DNA of 64,000 nt from Ensifer adhaerens (GTDB lineage Bacteria > Pseudomonadota > Alphaproteobacteria > Rhizobiales > Rhizobiaceae): the NCBI RefSeq assembly GCF_020035535.1, contig NZ_CP083350.1, positions 496,001-560,000 on the forward strand. The letters run 5' to 3'. Position 1 is the first letter of the stretch; each line of letters begins with the position of its first letter. Of the stretch, positions 8,951 to 17,995 are shown piece after piece. A model generated the notes under the pieces. The model saw only the letters and a list, made by a program, of their open reading frames with translations. It ran no database searches and was not told where the DNA came from. The translations under genes were made by a program, and so were the position numbers.

Positions 8951-9957
8951 GATCGTCCGCCCTCCCCCCTGAAGTCGAGCCGACCGCGCTGGATCAGATA
9001 GACGAAGATCGGTCCCCCAAGCAGTGCGGTTATGATCCCGACCGGTAATTCCTTCGGGATGGCGATTGTCCGCGCGATCAGATCAGCCGAACTCACGATC
9101 AGCGACCCGATGGCAGCGGTAAAGGCAATCTCAAAAACTGTGCCGCGCGGCCCTAGAAGCCTGGCGATATGCGGTGCGGCGAGGCCGACAAAGGCAACGG
9201 GCCCTGCGACGGGGGCAACGCCGGCAACAGGGCATACGCCAAGCACGAGCAGGACCGGTTTCCACACAGTCAACTGCACCCCCATGGCTGCGGCGGAATG
9301 GTCGCTCAGGGAAAACATCGCAACGACCCGAGAGAGGATGAAAGCGCCGATCACGCCCGTCAGTACCCACGGCAGCATCTGGACGAGGTTCATCCACGTT
9401 CGGCCCGCAAAACCTCCGGCGAGCCAAAACAGCAGTGCCGTCGACTGTGGACCGGCTAACAGCAGAACGTAGATCGTGATCGCCCCCAGGAAGAGGGAAA
9501 CGCTGACGCCTCCGAGCGCCAGGTGAAGCGGATGGCTGGTGCCGCCGCGCGCCACCCAGAATGTCACGGCTGCCGCTGCGAGACCGCCGGCAAGCCCGAT
9601 AACGGGATAGTAGAGACCGGAAACCCAGGGCAGAAGAACGAAGCAGGTGACGATCGGCGCGATCGCGCCGGCCGTGACGCCTGTGATGCCGGGATCGGCG
9701 AGCGGGTTGCGGGTCAGGGACTGGAGCAGATAACCCGAGACGGCAAGGCCTGCGCCCGCGGTGACGGCCGTCAGGCTCCTCGGGAGCCTGAGGGTCCAAA
9801 CGAGGATCGACTCGATCTTGCCGTCGGGATTGACGAGTGCCCTGAAAACGGCCTCGAACGAGAGCGTTCTGGCCCCCGGCATCAACCCGATAGCAACGAC
9901 CAGAAGCGTCGCAAGGACGATGAAGCCTATGGCAATCGAGGATTTCCGTGCGTCCAT
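8947..9957 (-). CDS. FecCD-family ABC transporter permease (first)
   Basis: A 336-residue membrane protein of the FecCD family. It carries LRLPRSLTAVTAGAGLAVSGY, QSLTRNPLADPGITGVTAGA and GPVAFVGLAAPHIARLLG, the diagnostic blocks of siderophore permeases. About nine to ten hydrophobic segments are visible. It starts 20 bases after the binding-protein gene and is coupled by a four-base overlap to the next permease. Confidence 0.92.
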   Translation of the reverse strand: MDARKSSIAIGFIVLATLLVVAIGLMPGARTLSFEAVFRALVNPDGKIESILVWTLRLPRSLTAVTAGAGLAVSGYLLQSLTRNPLADPGITGVTAGAIAPIVTCFVLLPWVSGLYYPVIGLAGGLAAAAVTFWVARGGTSHPLHLALGGVSVSLFLGAITIYVLLLAGPQSTALLFWLAGGFAGRTWMNLVQMLPWVLTGVIGAFILSRVVAMFSLSDHSAAAMGVQLTVWKPVLLVLGVCPVAGVAPVAGPVAFVGLAAPHIARLLGPRGTVFEIAFTAAIGSLIVSSADLIARTIAIPKELPVGIITALLGGPIFVYLIQRGRLDFRGEGGRS

Positions 9958-9976
9958 CGTCGTTGCGATCAGTCGC

Positions 9977-10960
9977 TCACTTCTGCAGTTCAGCGGGGAT
10001 CAGCTTGGCCGCTTCGGCCCTGACGTCGATCTTGGGAAAGGCATCCGGATAAAGGTAGTGCGCAGCCTCGCGCAGAACGATCTCGCGCGCGATCGGACCA
10101 TTCGTTTCGACCCAGTGATCGCCGACATAGAAGACCCGGTTGTTCTTGACGGCAGAGAGCTGGCTCCAGATCGGATTGTTCTCATGCGGGCGATCCGGAC
10201 CGTAATCATAGATGAATAGGACCTCCGGGTCCTTCTCCAGCATCGTCTCGAGGCTGAGGTCGATACCGAACTCACCGCCCGGCGTCATGGCTCCGGCGAT
10301 GTTTTCGCCGCCGATCGCATTGACGATCGAGGCAGAGGTGTTTTCGTCATGGAAAGCGAACGGGACTTCGCCGCCCCACATGATCGCGTAGCGCGGATGC
10401 TTGTCTTGCGGCGCCTTGGCCGCGGTCTCGGCCAGATGCCCGCGGAACTCCTTGTTGAGCTCGACGCCGCGTTCAGGCTTGCCCAGGATTTTCGACAGCG
10501 CCTCGATTTCCTTGTCGCTGCCGTCGAGCAGTTCCATGTTGTAGGCGACATAGGGGGCAATCTTCTCGAGCTGCGGCGCATTGCCGACCGTGTAGCGGCG
10601 GATAGCGACAATCAGATCCGGCTTTGCTTCCGAGAGAAGCTCGAGGTTCGGCTTGGCACGCTGGCCGATCTGCGTCATGTGCCTGGTCAGGCCGAGCAGG
10701 AATTCCGGCGCGCGATCGGCCACCATATAGGTGCTGGCTACGGGCTTGATACCAAGCGCCAACGCCACGTCGTCAGCGAAGAACGAAACCGATGCGATAC
10801 GCTGGGGCTTCGCGGGGATCTGAACCTCGACGCCGCGGTCGTCGATGACCTTTTGCGTTGCGTCTTCGGCAAGGACCGGTCCCGCGATCACGGCGAAGCA
10901 CGTGGCAAGCATGCCAGACAACACGGCGCGCCTGATCGGCGAGGCAAAGTTCCGAAACAT
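9977..10960 (-). CDS. Periplasmic iron-siderophore-type binding protein
   Basis: A 327-residue receptor with a Sec signal peptide ending near VLAEDA. The family pattern is clear: VIDDRGVEVQIPAKPQRIAS at the start of the fold, a long helix linking two lobes, and QLSAVKNNRVFYVGDHW near the C terminus (class III, FecB/FhuD type). No lipobox Cys is seen, so it is a free periplasmic protein. Start chosen at MFRNFAS, which begins the signal peptide; the longer reading adds 17 residues without a better ribosome site. It heads the operon. Its ligand is unknown. Confidence 0.9.
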   Translation of the reverse strand: MFRNFASPIRRAVLSGMLATCFAVIAGPVLAEDATQKVIDDRGVEVQIPAKPQRIASVSFFADDVALALGIKPVASTYMVADRAPEFLLGLTRHMTQIGQRAKPNLELLSEAKPDLIVAIRRYTVGNAPQLEKIAPYVAYNMELLDGSDKEIEALSKILGKPERGVELNKEFRGHLAETAAKAPQDKHPRYAIMWGGEVPFAFHDENTSASIVNAIGGENIAGAMTPGGEFGIDLSLETMLEKDPEVLFIYDYGPDRPHENNPIWSQLSAVKNNRVFYVGDHWVETNGPIAREIVLREAAHYLYPDAFPKIDVRAEAAKLIPAELQK

Positions 10961-11187
10961 GAATATCTCCCTGGATATGGTCAGTGATGACAGTGGCGCG
11001 CCGCCAGCCACCCAAGCTGTTGCGCAGAATGCATGCTCCCCCTGACAGCGAAGCCGTGCATTCCACAGACGTGCTGATTTCGGATCGGTGTCCTCAATGC
11101 CGGTCCACCCGATGGTTTATTGTTGTGCCAGGGATTTGTGGATAGATAAAGTCAAGTTATTTGCAAGCGAAAGATTCTCACGCCGGC

Positions 11188-12068
11188 ATGAGAAATGCTC
11201 AATCCAATCGCACCAAGCTTCCGCCGCTGGCCACGCTGCCTGCGTTTTCTATCGCAGCCCGTACCGGCAGCCTTACGCTGACAGCCAGGGAGTTGCATCT
11301 GACGCCCGGGGCGATCAGCCGGCAGATCAAGTCGCTGGAAGACACGCTGGGCGTCCAACTCTTCCATCGCGGGCACAACGCGATCACGCTCACCGACGCA
11401 GGGCGGCAGTACCTGACCCATGTGAACGCCGCATTGGCAACGATCGACAACGGCACACGCGCCCTTCTGCCAGATCGCGTGCGCCTGGTAATCCAGACGC
11501 CAATCACGCTCGCACGACGTGGCTCATTCCGAGGCTCGGTTCGTTTCTGCAGGAAAATCCGAGCGTGGACCCGAGCATCCAGTCGCTCGCACTCGGCGCA
11601 AGCGACGTACCCGATGCCAGGATCATTTATAGACGGGGCTCGGAGGAAGGCCGATTTTCATCCGCCTTCCTTCTCGACCGAACGGTTGCAGTCTGCTCCC
11701 CACTCCTGATCGGCAACGTCACGACAACGATGGCGCCGCAAGCGCTCCTCGATCTGCCGCTCCTGCTCGACACTGCGGACGGATGGTCGTGGCGGCGTTG
11801 GTGCGAGGCGGCAAACATCGCGTTTCAGCCGCGCAGCGGCAGCATCACATTCGACACGGATGAAGCCTCGATCGACGCCTGCATGAGCGGGCTCGGGATC
11901 GGGCAGGCAAGCCCCTCTCTGATCGAGCGGGAGTTGCGGGAGGGGCAATTGATCGTGCTCTGTCCGAGTATCGATCCGATTGTCGGCGCCTACGAGATCG
12001 CAGGAACGCCGACAAGCGCCGTGGCAACAGCCTTCAATCGATGGCTACGGTCGTGGCGGGAGGTCTGA
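11188..12068 (+). pseudogene. LysR-family regulator disrupted by a frameshift
   Basis: The N-terminal half (from MRNAQSNRTK) holds a full LysR winged-helix domain: LPAFSIAARTGSLTLTARE, TPGAISRQIKSLE and LFHRGHNAITLTDAG. This frame continues only to a stop at 11709. The effector domain (TTWLIPRLGSFLQENPS onward, to the stop at 12068) lies in another frame. The two join at about 11511-11514: one extra base in the Ala codon at 11512 would give ITLATTWLIPRLG, a normal LysR hinge of the GcvA type. So a single base appears lost. It is divergent from the siderophore operon and probably once regulated it. A sequencing error is the main alternative. Confidence 0.8.
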
Positions 12069-12134
12069 TCCTTGCCTTCACGCGGATTTGCATGATGCTG
12101 AGGCCTCGACCCTCTCCCCGACCCAAGGTCGACG

Positions 12135-12920
12135 TCAACCCATGCGCTCGGCAGGGACCTCCTCCGGAGTGTAGTTGAAGCTCATATAGACGACGATCGT
12201 GACGATCACCGTCAGGAAGAGGAGACTGGTGTAAATGGTGCCAAGCCCCATACCGCCGTATTCGACCTGTTGAGACATCAAATCGCCAATTGAAGCGCCG
12301 AGCGGTCGAGTAAAGATGTAGGCCAGCCAAAACGTGAGAATGCCATCAAGGCGAAGGACATAATAGGCGGCGGCAATTGCCGCGATAAGCGTACCGAAGA
12401 TGATCGCTGTCGTCAGATAGCCGAGCGCGAACACTTCGGCGACCAGATCTCCGACCGCCGTACCAAGCGCGAAAGTCAGCAGAATTGCGAGCCAATAGAA
12501 CGTCTCACGCCGATTGGTGGAGACGGTGTGGATCGATAGCGTGCCTTCAAGCGCGTACCAGAACGCAAACGTTGCCACCAACAGGATGCAGAAAACGGTT
12601 GCCGTCGTTTCCAGCGCTACGCCAAAATTGTCGACAAGGTTGTCGGTGATCAAGGTGCCGACCACGCTGATCAACACGACGGCAGACCAATAGGCCCAGG
12701 GGACGTAACGCTTCTGCGAGAGCTGCAGCACCATCACGACCGCCAGCACGGCGGTCATGATCAGCGATGTTGCCGTAAGCCCGTATCCGAGGTTGACGGC
12801 GAGGTAGTCGGCGGCGGTTTCACCCATGGTGACGGCCATGAGTTTGATCAGCCAGAAGTCAACGGTGACGCGAGGAACGCGGTTCAATCCACTTTCCGTG
12901 GTGAGCGTGATATGGGACAT
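12135..12920 (-). CDS. Four-repeat membrane protein, DUF347/COG4705 type (copy 1)
   Basis: A 261-residue inner-membrane protein made of four tandem repeats of about two membrane segments each. In every repeat a Trp is followed ten residues later by Gly and five after that by Asp: W23-G33-D38, W78-G88-D93, W143-G153-D158, W198-G208-D213 (motifs GETAAD, GTLITD, GTAVGD, GASIGD). This matches the DUF347 repeat family, whose function I do not know. The buried acids could bind a cation or proton, which is inference. It lies downstream of a small exported protein, divergent from a two-component system, with a paralogue at 15801-16601. A GGAG lies ten bases before the start. Confidence 0.8.
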   Translation of the reverse strand: MSHITLTTESGLNRVPRVTVDFWLIKLMAVTMGETAADYLAVNLGYGLTATSLIMTAVLAVVMVLQLSQKRYVPWAYWSAVVLISVVGTLITDNLVDNFGVALETTATVFCILLVATFAFWYALEGTLSIHTVSTNRRETFYWLAILLTFALGTAVGDLVAEVFALGYLTTAIIFGTLIAAIAAAYYVLRLDGILTFWLAYIFTRPLGASIGDLMSQQVEYGGMGLGTIYTSLLFLTVIVTIVVYMSFNYTPEEVPAERMG

Positions 12921-12946
12921 GACGGCAGTGCTCCCTATGCTGTCTG

Positions 12947-13207
12947 TTACTTGCCCAAGAGCGTCATCGCTTCGGTGAGAAACTTGTCCGAACGTACGTC
13001 GTCGTCAGCGTTGCAACGTTCGACAGCCTTCGCTTCCAGTTCCTCGACCTTCGCCTTGTCGGTGTCGTTGAGCGTCGTGCTCGCTTTCGTGGCACGCATT
13101 TCCTTGAGCATGTCTTCGCACGGGACAGTCGCATGTGCCGGCATGGAAAAAGCGACCGTTCCAAGAACAATCGTCGATGCGGCCTGGATCAGTTTACGAA
13201 CTCTCAT
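12947..13207 (-). CDS. Small exported protein of unknown function
   Basis: An 86-residue product with a signal peptide (MRVRKLIQAASTIVLGTVA, cleavage likely after MPAHA). The mature ~57 residues are rich in acidic residues and Lys, look helical, and hold two Cys (in VPCEDM and ERCNADDD) that could form a disulfide. The start is backed by CCGGAG nine bases upstream; the longer reading is unsupported. It is the first gene of the minus-strand pair with the DUF347 protein (26-base gap), divergent from the response regulator. It could be a periplasmic ligand-binding or sensor-accessory protein; this is a guess. Confidence 0.75.
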   Translation of the reverse strand: MRVRKLIQAASTIVLGTVAFSMPAHATVPCEDMLKEMRATKASTTLNDTDKAKVEELEAKAVERCNADDDVRSDKFLTEAMTLLGK

Positions 13208-13280
13208 GGCTTGGGCTCCGGCAAACGAGCAGGGCGACCCGCCCTGGGGGACCGGGAAGATCTCTTCCGGCGAATGGAAG

Positions 13281-13289
13281 TTGTAAGCC
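13281..13289 (-). promoter_or_regulatory. GGCTTACAA site in the two-component divergent promoter
   Basis: The minus strand reads GGCTTACAA, identical to 15584-15592 inside the inverted repeat before the second DUF347 gene. It lies 74 bases upstream of the small exported protein start. A shared binding site for the OmpR-type regulator is possible, but a nine-base match between two short regions may arise by chance. Confidence 0.25.
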
Positions 13290-13422
13290 ACCGAAAATAC
13301 GCACGCTTTGTGAGAACCATACGGTTTCGTAATATCCGACCGATCTCTGCACGGTCGCCTTTACAATGACGCACGCTTCTTCGAAGCTGCACTGACCGCC
13401 GAAACTGGAACCGGACCAGGAC

Positions 13423-14100
13423 ATGCGCATCCTCGTCATCGAAGACGACAAGAAGACATCCGATTACATTATGAGGGGCTTGAACGAAGCGGGGCATGTC
13501 TGCGACGTGGTCGCCGATGGTCGCCAGGGCCTCTACCAGGCAACGCAGGACAACTACGACATCGTCGTCGTCGACCGGATGCTGCCCAACCTGGACGGTC
13601 TTTCCATCGTGAAGGCCCTTCGGGCCGCGCGTGTCGGCACGCCGGTGCTGTTCCTGACTGCGATCGGTGGCGTTGGCGACCGTGTTGAGGGTTTGGAGGC
13701 CGGCGCCGACGACTATCTGGTAAAGCCGTTCGCATTCTCCGAGCTGTTGGCGCGCATCAACGCGCTATCTCGCCGACCACCGGTCCAGGAACAGCAAACG
13801 GTGTTGCGCGTCGCCGACCTGGAAATGGATCTGGTGAAGAGATTTGTCACGCGGGCCGATCGGATCATAGATCTCCAGCCGCGCGAATTCACCCTGCTCG
13901 AGGTTCTGATGCGTGCCGAAGGGCGGGTCCTCACACGCACCATGCTGCTCGAGCAGGTCTGGGATTACCATTTCGACCCGAAGACGAGCGTCGTCGAAAC
14001 TCATATCAGCAGATTGAGGGCCAAGATCGACCGGCCCTTCAACACCCCTCTTCTCCATACGGTCCGCAACACGGGGTATAGCTTGCATGCCCCGCGCTAA
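13423..14100 (+). CDS. OmpR-family two-component response regulator
   Basis: A 225-residue cytoplasmic regulator. The receiver domain (1-~118) has the acidic pocket in IEDD, phospho-acceptor Asp51 (VVVDRMLP), Thr79 and Lys101 (VKPF). A winged-helix output domain follows (~125-225), with LQPREFTLLEVL and TVRNTGYSLHAPR. It overlaps the kinase gene by 14 bases, so the two are co-translated. It is divergent from the small exported protein and copy 1 of the DUF347 protein, its likely targets. It resembles heavy-metal or envelope regulators of the CopR/CusR class, but no metal is implied. Confidence 0.93.
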   Translation: MRILVIEDDKKTSDYIMRGLNEAGHVCDVVADGRQGLYQATQDNYDIVVVDRMLPNLDGLSIVKALRAARVGTPVLFLTAIGGVGDRVEGLEAGADDYLVKPFAFSELLARINALSRRPPVQEQQTVLRVADLEMDLVKRFVTRADRIIDLQPREFTLLEVLMRAEGRVLTRTMLLEQVWDYHFDPKTSVVETHISRLRAKIDRPFNTPLLHTVRNTGYSLHAPR

Positions 14101-15466
14101 GCTGTTGCGCAGCACGCCGATCAGGTTCGCGCTGACCTATGGCCTGCTGTTTGTTTTTACGTCGCTCGCCGTTTGGGTAGTCAGTTACGAGTTACTGAAA
14201 CGAAGACTGCACGACGCCCTGGATGGCTCGGTTCAGGAGACCTACTCGGTTCTCGAGGCGGCTTATGCCCCTGATGACATCGAGGATTTGGTCGCCACAA
14301 TGAACAGCTTCGTCAGGCTGAATGCCAATGGCTCACGCGTATTCCTGTTGACTGACCGGGCGGGAAAGGCCCTGTCGGGCAACCTCGTGCACACCATGGA
14401 CGGCAATGGGCTCACGACAGTTTCCGCGGCGGCGCTCGGCTTGCCCGGTGACGAACGCTTTCGCGTCTTGAGCGGTACAATCGATGGATATCGATTAATC
14501 GTCGGCCACAGCTTCGCCGAGACGGACGACCTGGCACGAATGATCCTGGTGAGTTTCGGCTGGGCCTGCGCCCTGGCTGTGCTGCTGGCGTTCGGCACGG
14601 GTGCCTACCTCGCTCGCCGCGCTCAACAGCGCCTGGATGCGATTGCAGACACGATGTCGGCCGTCTCTCAGGGCCAACTTCAAGTGCGGATCCCGCTATC
14701 CAGGTCGCGGGACGATATTGACGAGATTGCCGGGCACATCAACCAGGCGCTGTCGCGTCTTTCCGCTCTGATCGAAAGCATGCGGCAGGTCAGCACAGAC
14801 ATAGCGCATGATCTGAAGACGCCGCTCAACCGTCTCAAGCTCATGGTGGAGGACGCGCTCAGTCACGACGCGACTGATGGCGAGCTACGCCTCCTGCTGG
14901 AGGAGGCTCTGTCCGAAAGCGACCAGATCAACGCGACGTTTGACGCCCTGTTGCGGATATCCCAGATCGAGGCCGGCGGGCGCAAGCTTCGGTTCTATCC
15001 GCTCGATCTCGGCCAGCTCGTGCGCAATGTGATCGAGACCTATTCGGATGTGGCAGAGGACAACCAACAATCCCTGATCGTCGGTCGGATCGACGATGTC
15101 CAAGCCCAAGGGGACAAGGAACTCTTTACCCAGATGTTGGTCAATCTGATCGAAAATGCGATCACCCACTGCCCCCAGGGAACAAAAATCGCGGTGGATC
15201 TCGTTCACGGCGAACAATGCTGGATCCTCAGTGTTGCGGACGATGGGCCAGGCATTCCCGAGGACGAGCGCACCAACGTGTTTCGACGGCTCTACAGGCT
15301 CGACAAGAGCCGCAGCACGCCGGGAAGCGGCTTGGGACTTAGCCTCGTACAGGCAATCGCGGACTTTCACGGTGCGGCGATCACGATCGAGGACAACAAT
15401 CCCGGAACGAGGATCGTCCTCAGATCGCATCGCGCACGCACTGGAGCCCAGGTCTCAGGCACCTGA
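14087..15466 (+). CDS. Two-component sensor histidine kinase
   Basis: A 459-residue inner-membrane kinase. Membrane segments lie at about 14-34 and 150-172, enclosing a ~110-residue periplasmic sensor domain. A HAMP segment follows, then the H-box DIAHDLKTPLNRL with phospho-acceptor His241, an N-box NLIENAITHCPQG, and G-boxes VADDGPGIPEDER and GSGLGLSLVQ. It overlaps the response regulator by 14 bases. The sensor domain shows no familiar motif; the two exported or membrane partners around it may supply the signal. Confidence 0.93.
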   Translation: MPRAKLLRSTPIRFALTYGLLFVFTSLAVWVVSYELLKRRLHDALDGSVQETYSVLEAAYAPDDIEDLVATMNSFVRLNANGSRVFLLTDRAGKALSGNLVHTMDGNGLTTVSAAALGLPGDERFRVLSGTIDGYRLIVGHSFAETDDLARMILVSFGWACALAVLLAFGTGAYLARRAQQRLDAIADTMSAVSQGQLQVRIPLSRSRDDIDEIAGHINQALSRLSALIESMRQVSTDIAHDLKTPLNRLKLMVEDALSHDATDGELRLLLEEALSESDQINATFDALLRISQIEAGGRKLRFYPLDLGQLVRNVIETYSDVAEDNQQSLIVGRIDDVQAQGDKELFTQMLVNLIENAITHCPQGTKIAVDLVHGEQCWILSVADDGPGIPEDERTNVFRRLYRLDKSRSTPGSGLGLSLVQAIADFHGAAITIEDNNPGTRIVLRSHRARTGAQVSGT

Positions 15467-15575
15467 CGCTGCGGATGGACCACGACGTCGCGCCGACACT
15501 CCCATTCTGCCTGATAGCTACATTTGAGGCGGCTCTCTGCTCGGCATTCGCACCAAGCTCGCCCCAAGCTTGCGA

Positions 15576-15604
15576 CACCTTACGGCTTACAAATCCGTAA
15601 GGTG
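15576..15604 (+). promoter_or_regulatory. Perfect 10-bp inverted repeat upstream of DUF347 copy 2
   Basis: CACCTTACGG and CCGTAAGGTG flank a nine-base spacer (cttacaaat) within the 334-base gap between the kinase and the second DUF347 gene. It may be the operator of the response regulator or a terminator of the regulator-kinase mRNA. No U run follows, which favours a binding site. The rest of the gap shows no gene. Confidence 0.45.
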
Positions 15605-15800
15605 CAGGTAGAGCCGCCGTGAGAATTCCTCAGCAATATGCGCCGCGGCGGGCCAAACGCCCGCCACGGCCTGTGAGTCGCGCGGCGGCGGCGTCCACCC
15701 GGCATCCCCTAAGGATGCGACGGGGTCGGCGTGCCGGCAATCAACTCTCCTGCCGGTCAACCCATGTGAACGGTCAACCGTCTCCCCGTTAGGAAGCATC

Positions 15801-16601
15801 ATGGTTTCACATTCCCCATCCGATATTTCTAGCACGGCGCCCACGGGCGCACCACTTACCAAGGTCGCCGCCGTGACCTTGGCCTTCTGGATTATGAAAA
15901 TTCTAGCCACTACGCTCGGAGAAACCGCCGGTGATTTCATCTCGATGACCCTCAACCTCGGCTACTATGTCGGGTTCGGTATCACCTTCGCAGCGCTGCT
16001 GGTCATTCTTGTCGCCCAGATCTCGGCGCGGAAATTCTATTCGCCGCTGTTCTGGCTGGCGATCGTCGCGACCACGACCGCCGGAACGGAAATCTCCGAT
16101 ATGATGGACCGTTCCTTCGGCCTCGGCTACCTGTCGGGCTCCATCATCCTGACGCTCGGGCTCGCTGCGTCCCTTGGCGTCTGGTATCTGCGCGACGCCA
16201 AGCTTGACGTCGTGCACGTGAACCGCCGGGACACGGAAGCCCTGTTCTGGATCGCGGTCGTCTTTTCAAACAGCCTCGGCACGGCCTTCGGCGACTTCCT
16301 CACCGACAATATGGAGCTCAGCTATGTGCAAGGCGCGATCATCACGGCCGGTATCATCGGCATCGTTGTCGCGCTGCACTACCTGACGAAGATCAGCGAC
16401 GTCTTGCTGTTCTGGATAGCGTTCGTCTTTACGCGCCCCTTCGGTGCGACATTTGGCGACTTCCTGACCAAGCCGATTGAAAAAGGCGGACTGAACCTTC
16501 CGCGTGACAATGCATCGCTGGTCACGCTCGGCCTCTTGGTGGTTGTGCTGCTTCTGTCCATGTGGAAGCACAGGTCTCGGATGATTGCCCAGCCAGCGTA
16601 A
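15801..16601 (+). CDS. Four-repeat membrane protein, DUF347/COG4705 type (copy 2)
   Basis: A 266-residue paralogue of the 12135-12920 protein. The same repeat positions recur: W30-G40-D45, W85-G95-D100, W150-G160-D165 and W205-G215-D220 (GETAGD, GTEISD, GTAFGD, GATFGD). The spacing between repeats (55, 65, 55 residues) is identical in both copies. The N terminus has ~20 extra polar residues. AGGA lies before the start. It follows the kinase gene by 334 bases, so probably has its own promoter. The two copies may form a hetero-oligomer or serve as alternatives; both are inferences. Confidence 0.8.
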   Translation: MVSHSPSDISSTAPTGAPLTKVAAVTLAFWIMKILATTLGETAGDFISMTLNLGYYVGFGITFAALLVILVAQISARKFYSPLFWLAIVATTTAGTEISDMMDRSFGLGYLSGSIILTLGLAASLGVWYLRDAKLDVVHVNRRDTEALFWIAVVFSNSLGTAFGDFLTDNMELSYVQGAIITAGIIGIVVALHYLTKISDVLLFWIAFVFTRPFGATFGDFLTKPIEKGGLNLPRDNASLVTLGLLVVVLLLSMWKHRSRMIAQPA

Positions 16602-16676
16602 GGCTGCACCGCAAGATCGTCGACCTTTGCTGTTTCGCCAAGATACCCAGCGAAGCCGAGCTACAGAACGGTCACG

Positions 16677-16706
16677 GAGCCGCGCCCACGCAACAGGGCG
16701 CGGCTC
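16677..16706. terminator. Hairpin between convergent genes
   Basis: An 11-bp perfect stem (GAGCCGCGCCC with GGGCGCGGCTC) with an eight-base loop, located between the convergent DUF347 copy 2 and the M20 hydrolase. No U run is present on either side, so efficiency is uncertain. Confidence 0.5.
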
Positions 16707-16735
16707 GCTATGCGAGCCATTGAGGTGCTCCCCGA

Positions 16736-17995
16736 TTACACGGACAAACTAGATACTTTAGGCTGCCCCTCAGATGAACGCGCCAGCGTCACATCCAAGA
16801 GTACGTTGGCGCCGGCCATAACATCTGTGAGAGACGCGTATTCGCGGGGGTTGTGGCTGATCCCCTCCCGGCAGGGCACGAAGATCATCGTGGTCGGCAC
16901 CCGCCGCGCCAGATTGAATGCGTCGTGCCCCGCCCCGGAGACGATGTCACGATGCGTCAGCTGCCGATCCCTGGCGCTTGCCCTCACCGCCTCGATTAGT
17001 GCACCGTCAAATGTGACCACCGGCGAATGCCATGTCAGGCAGGCCTGGAGATCGGTCTCCCTATGGCTCTGACGGAGCGCCTCGATCCCGCCCATCAAGC
17101 GCCGATGCATCCTGTCGAGCACCTCCTCGTTGGGATGCCGCAGGTCGACAGTCATATCAGCACGCCCGGGGACCACGTTGATCGCACCTGGAGAGAGATG
17201 GATCTTGCCGATCGTGCAGCGCGCGTCTTCGTCGAGCCGGCCGATGGCCTGCACCAGCCCGATCAGATGCATGAGCACCGGCACGGGGTCTTTGCGCAAC
17301 GCCATCGGGACGGGGCCAGCATGGGTTTCCTCGCCATGAACCGATATCTCATACCAGCGGATGCCCTGACCGCCGGTGACGATACCGATGGTCTTTGCCT
17401 CCGCTTCCAGGATCGGTCCCTGTTCGATGTGCAGTTCGACATAGCAATCGGCAACGGGAAGTCTTGGCGCCGCCTCGCGATCGTATCGATGCCGAACAAT
17501 CTCGTCAGCCAGCGCAATCCCGGCACAGTCGCGGGCCGTCAGAACCTTCTCCAGGTCGAGCATGCCGCAGGCAACGCCCGACCCCATCATCGCGGGCTGA
17601 AAGCGGCAGCCTTCCTCATTGGTCCAGACGCAGAGATCGATCGGCCTGGCGGTTTCCACAGCCGCATCGTCCAGCGTCTCCAAAACCTCAAGCCCGGCGA
17701 GCACGCCGAGCACGCCGTCAAACCGCCCGCCGGTCGGCTGGGTGTCGAGATGACTGCCGATCAGGACCGGGGACGCTTCGGGATTGAGACCCGGGCGGCG
17801 AATGAAAAGATTGCCGATCCGGTCTTTGCGGATGCCGTAGCCACGCGCCTCACACCAGCCGAGAAACAGCGCGCGGCCGGCTTCGTCCGCATCCGAAAGC
17901 GTCTGCCGACACGAGCCTCCTTCCGGTGTCGGGCCGACTTCGGCCATCGCCATCAGCCGAGCCCACAAACGATCCCCGTCGATCCCGCTTCGCAT
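16736..17995 (-). CDS. M20-family Zn-dependent amidohydrolase (N-carbamoyl-amino-acid hydrolase / allantoate amidohydrolase type)
   Basis: A 419-residue cytoplasmic hydrolase that removes carbamoyl or ureido groups. Metal-ligand motifs are in order: GSHLDTQPTGGRFDG, then TNEEGCRFQPAMMGSG, then VELHIEQGP, and near the end SGAGHDAFNLA. The start at MRSGIDGD is chosen over two upstream options because GGAGG lies five bases before it (cggaggacaggATG). Its neighbours handle agmatine and polyamines, so a ureido or carbamoyl substrate fits; allantoate or a carbamoyl amino acid are equally possible. It is divergent from the aldehyde dehydrogenase. Confidence 0.85.
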   Translation of the reverse strand: MRSGIDGDRLWARLMAMAEVGPTPEGGSCRQTLSDADEAGRALFLGWCEARGYGIRKDRIGNLFIRRPGLNPEASPVLIGSHLDTQPTGGRFDGVLGVLAGLEVLETLDDAAVETARPIDLCVWTNEEGCRFQPAMMGSGVACGMLDLEKVLTARDCAGIALADEIVRHRYDREAAPRLPVADCYVELHIEQGPILEAEAKTIGIVTGGQGIRWYEISVHGEETHAGPVPMALRKDPVPVLMHLIGLVQAIGRLDEDARCTIGKIHLSPGAINVVPGRADMTVDLRHPNEEVLDRMHRRLMGGIEALRQSHRETDLQACLTWHSPVVTFDGALIEAVRASARDRQLTHRDIVSGAGHDAFNLARRVPTTMIFVPCREGISHNPREYASLTDVMAGANVLLDVTLARSSEGQPKVSSLSV

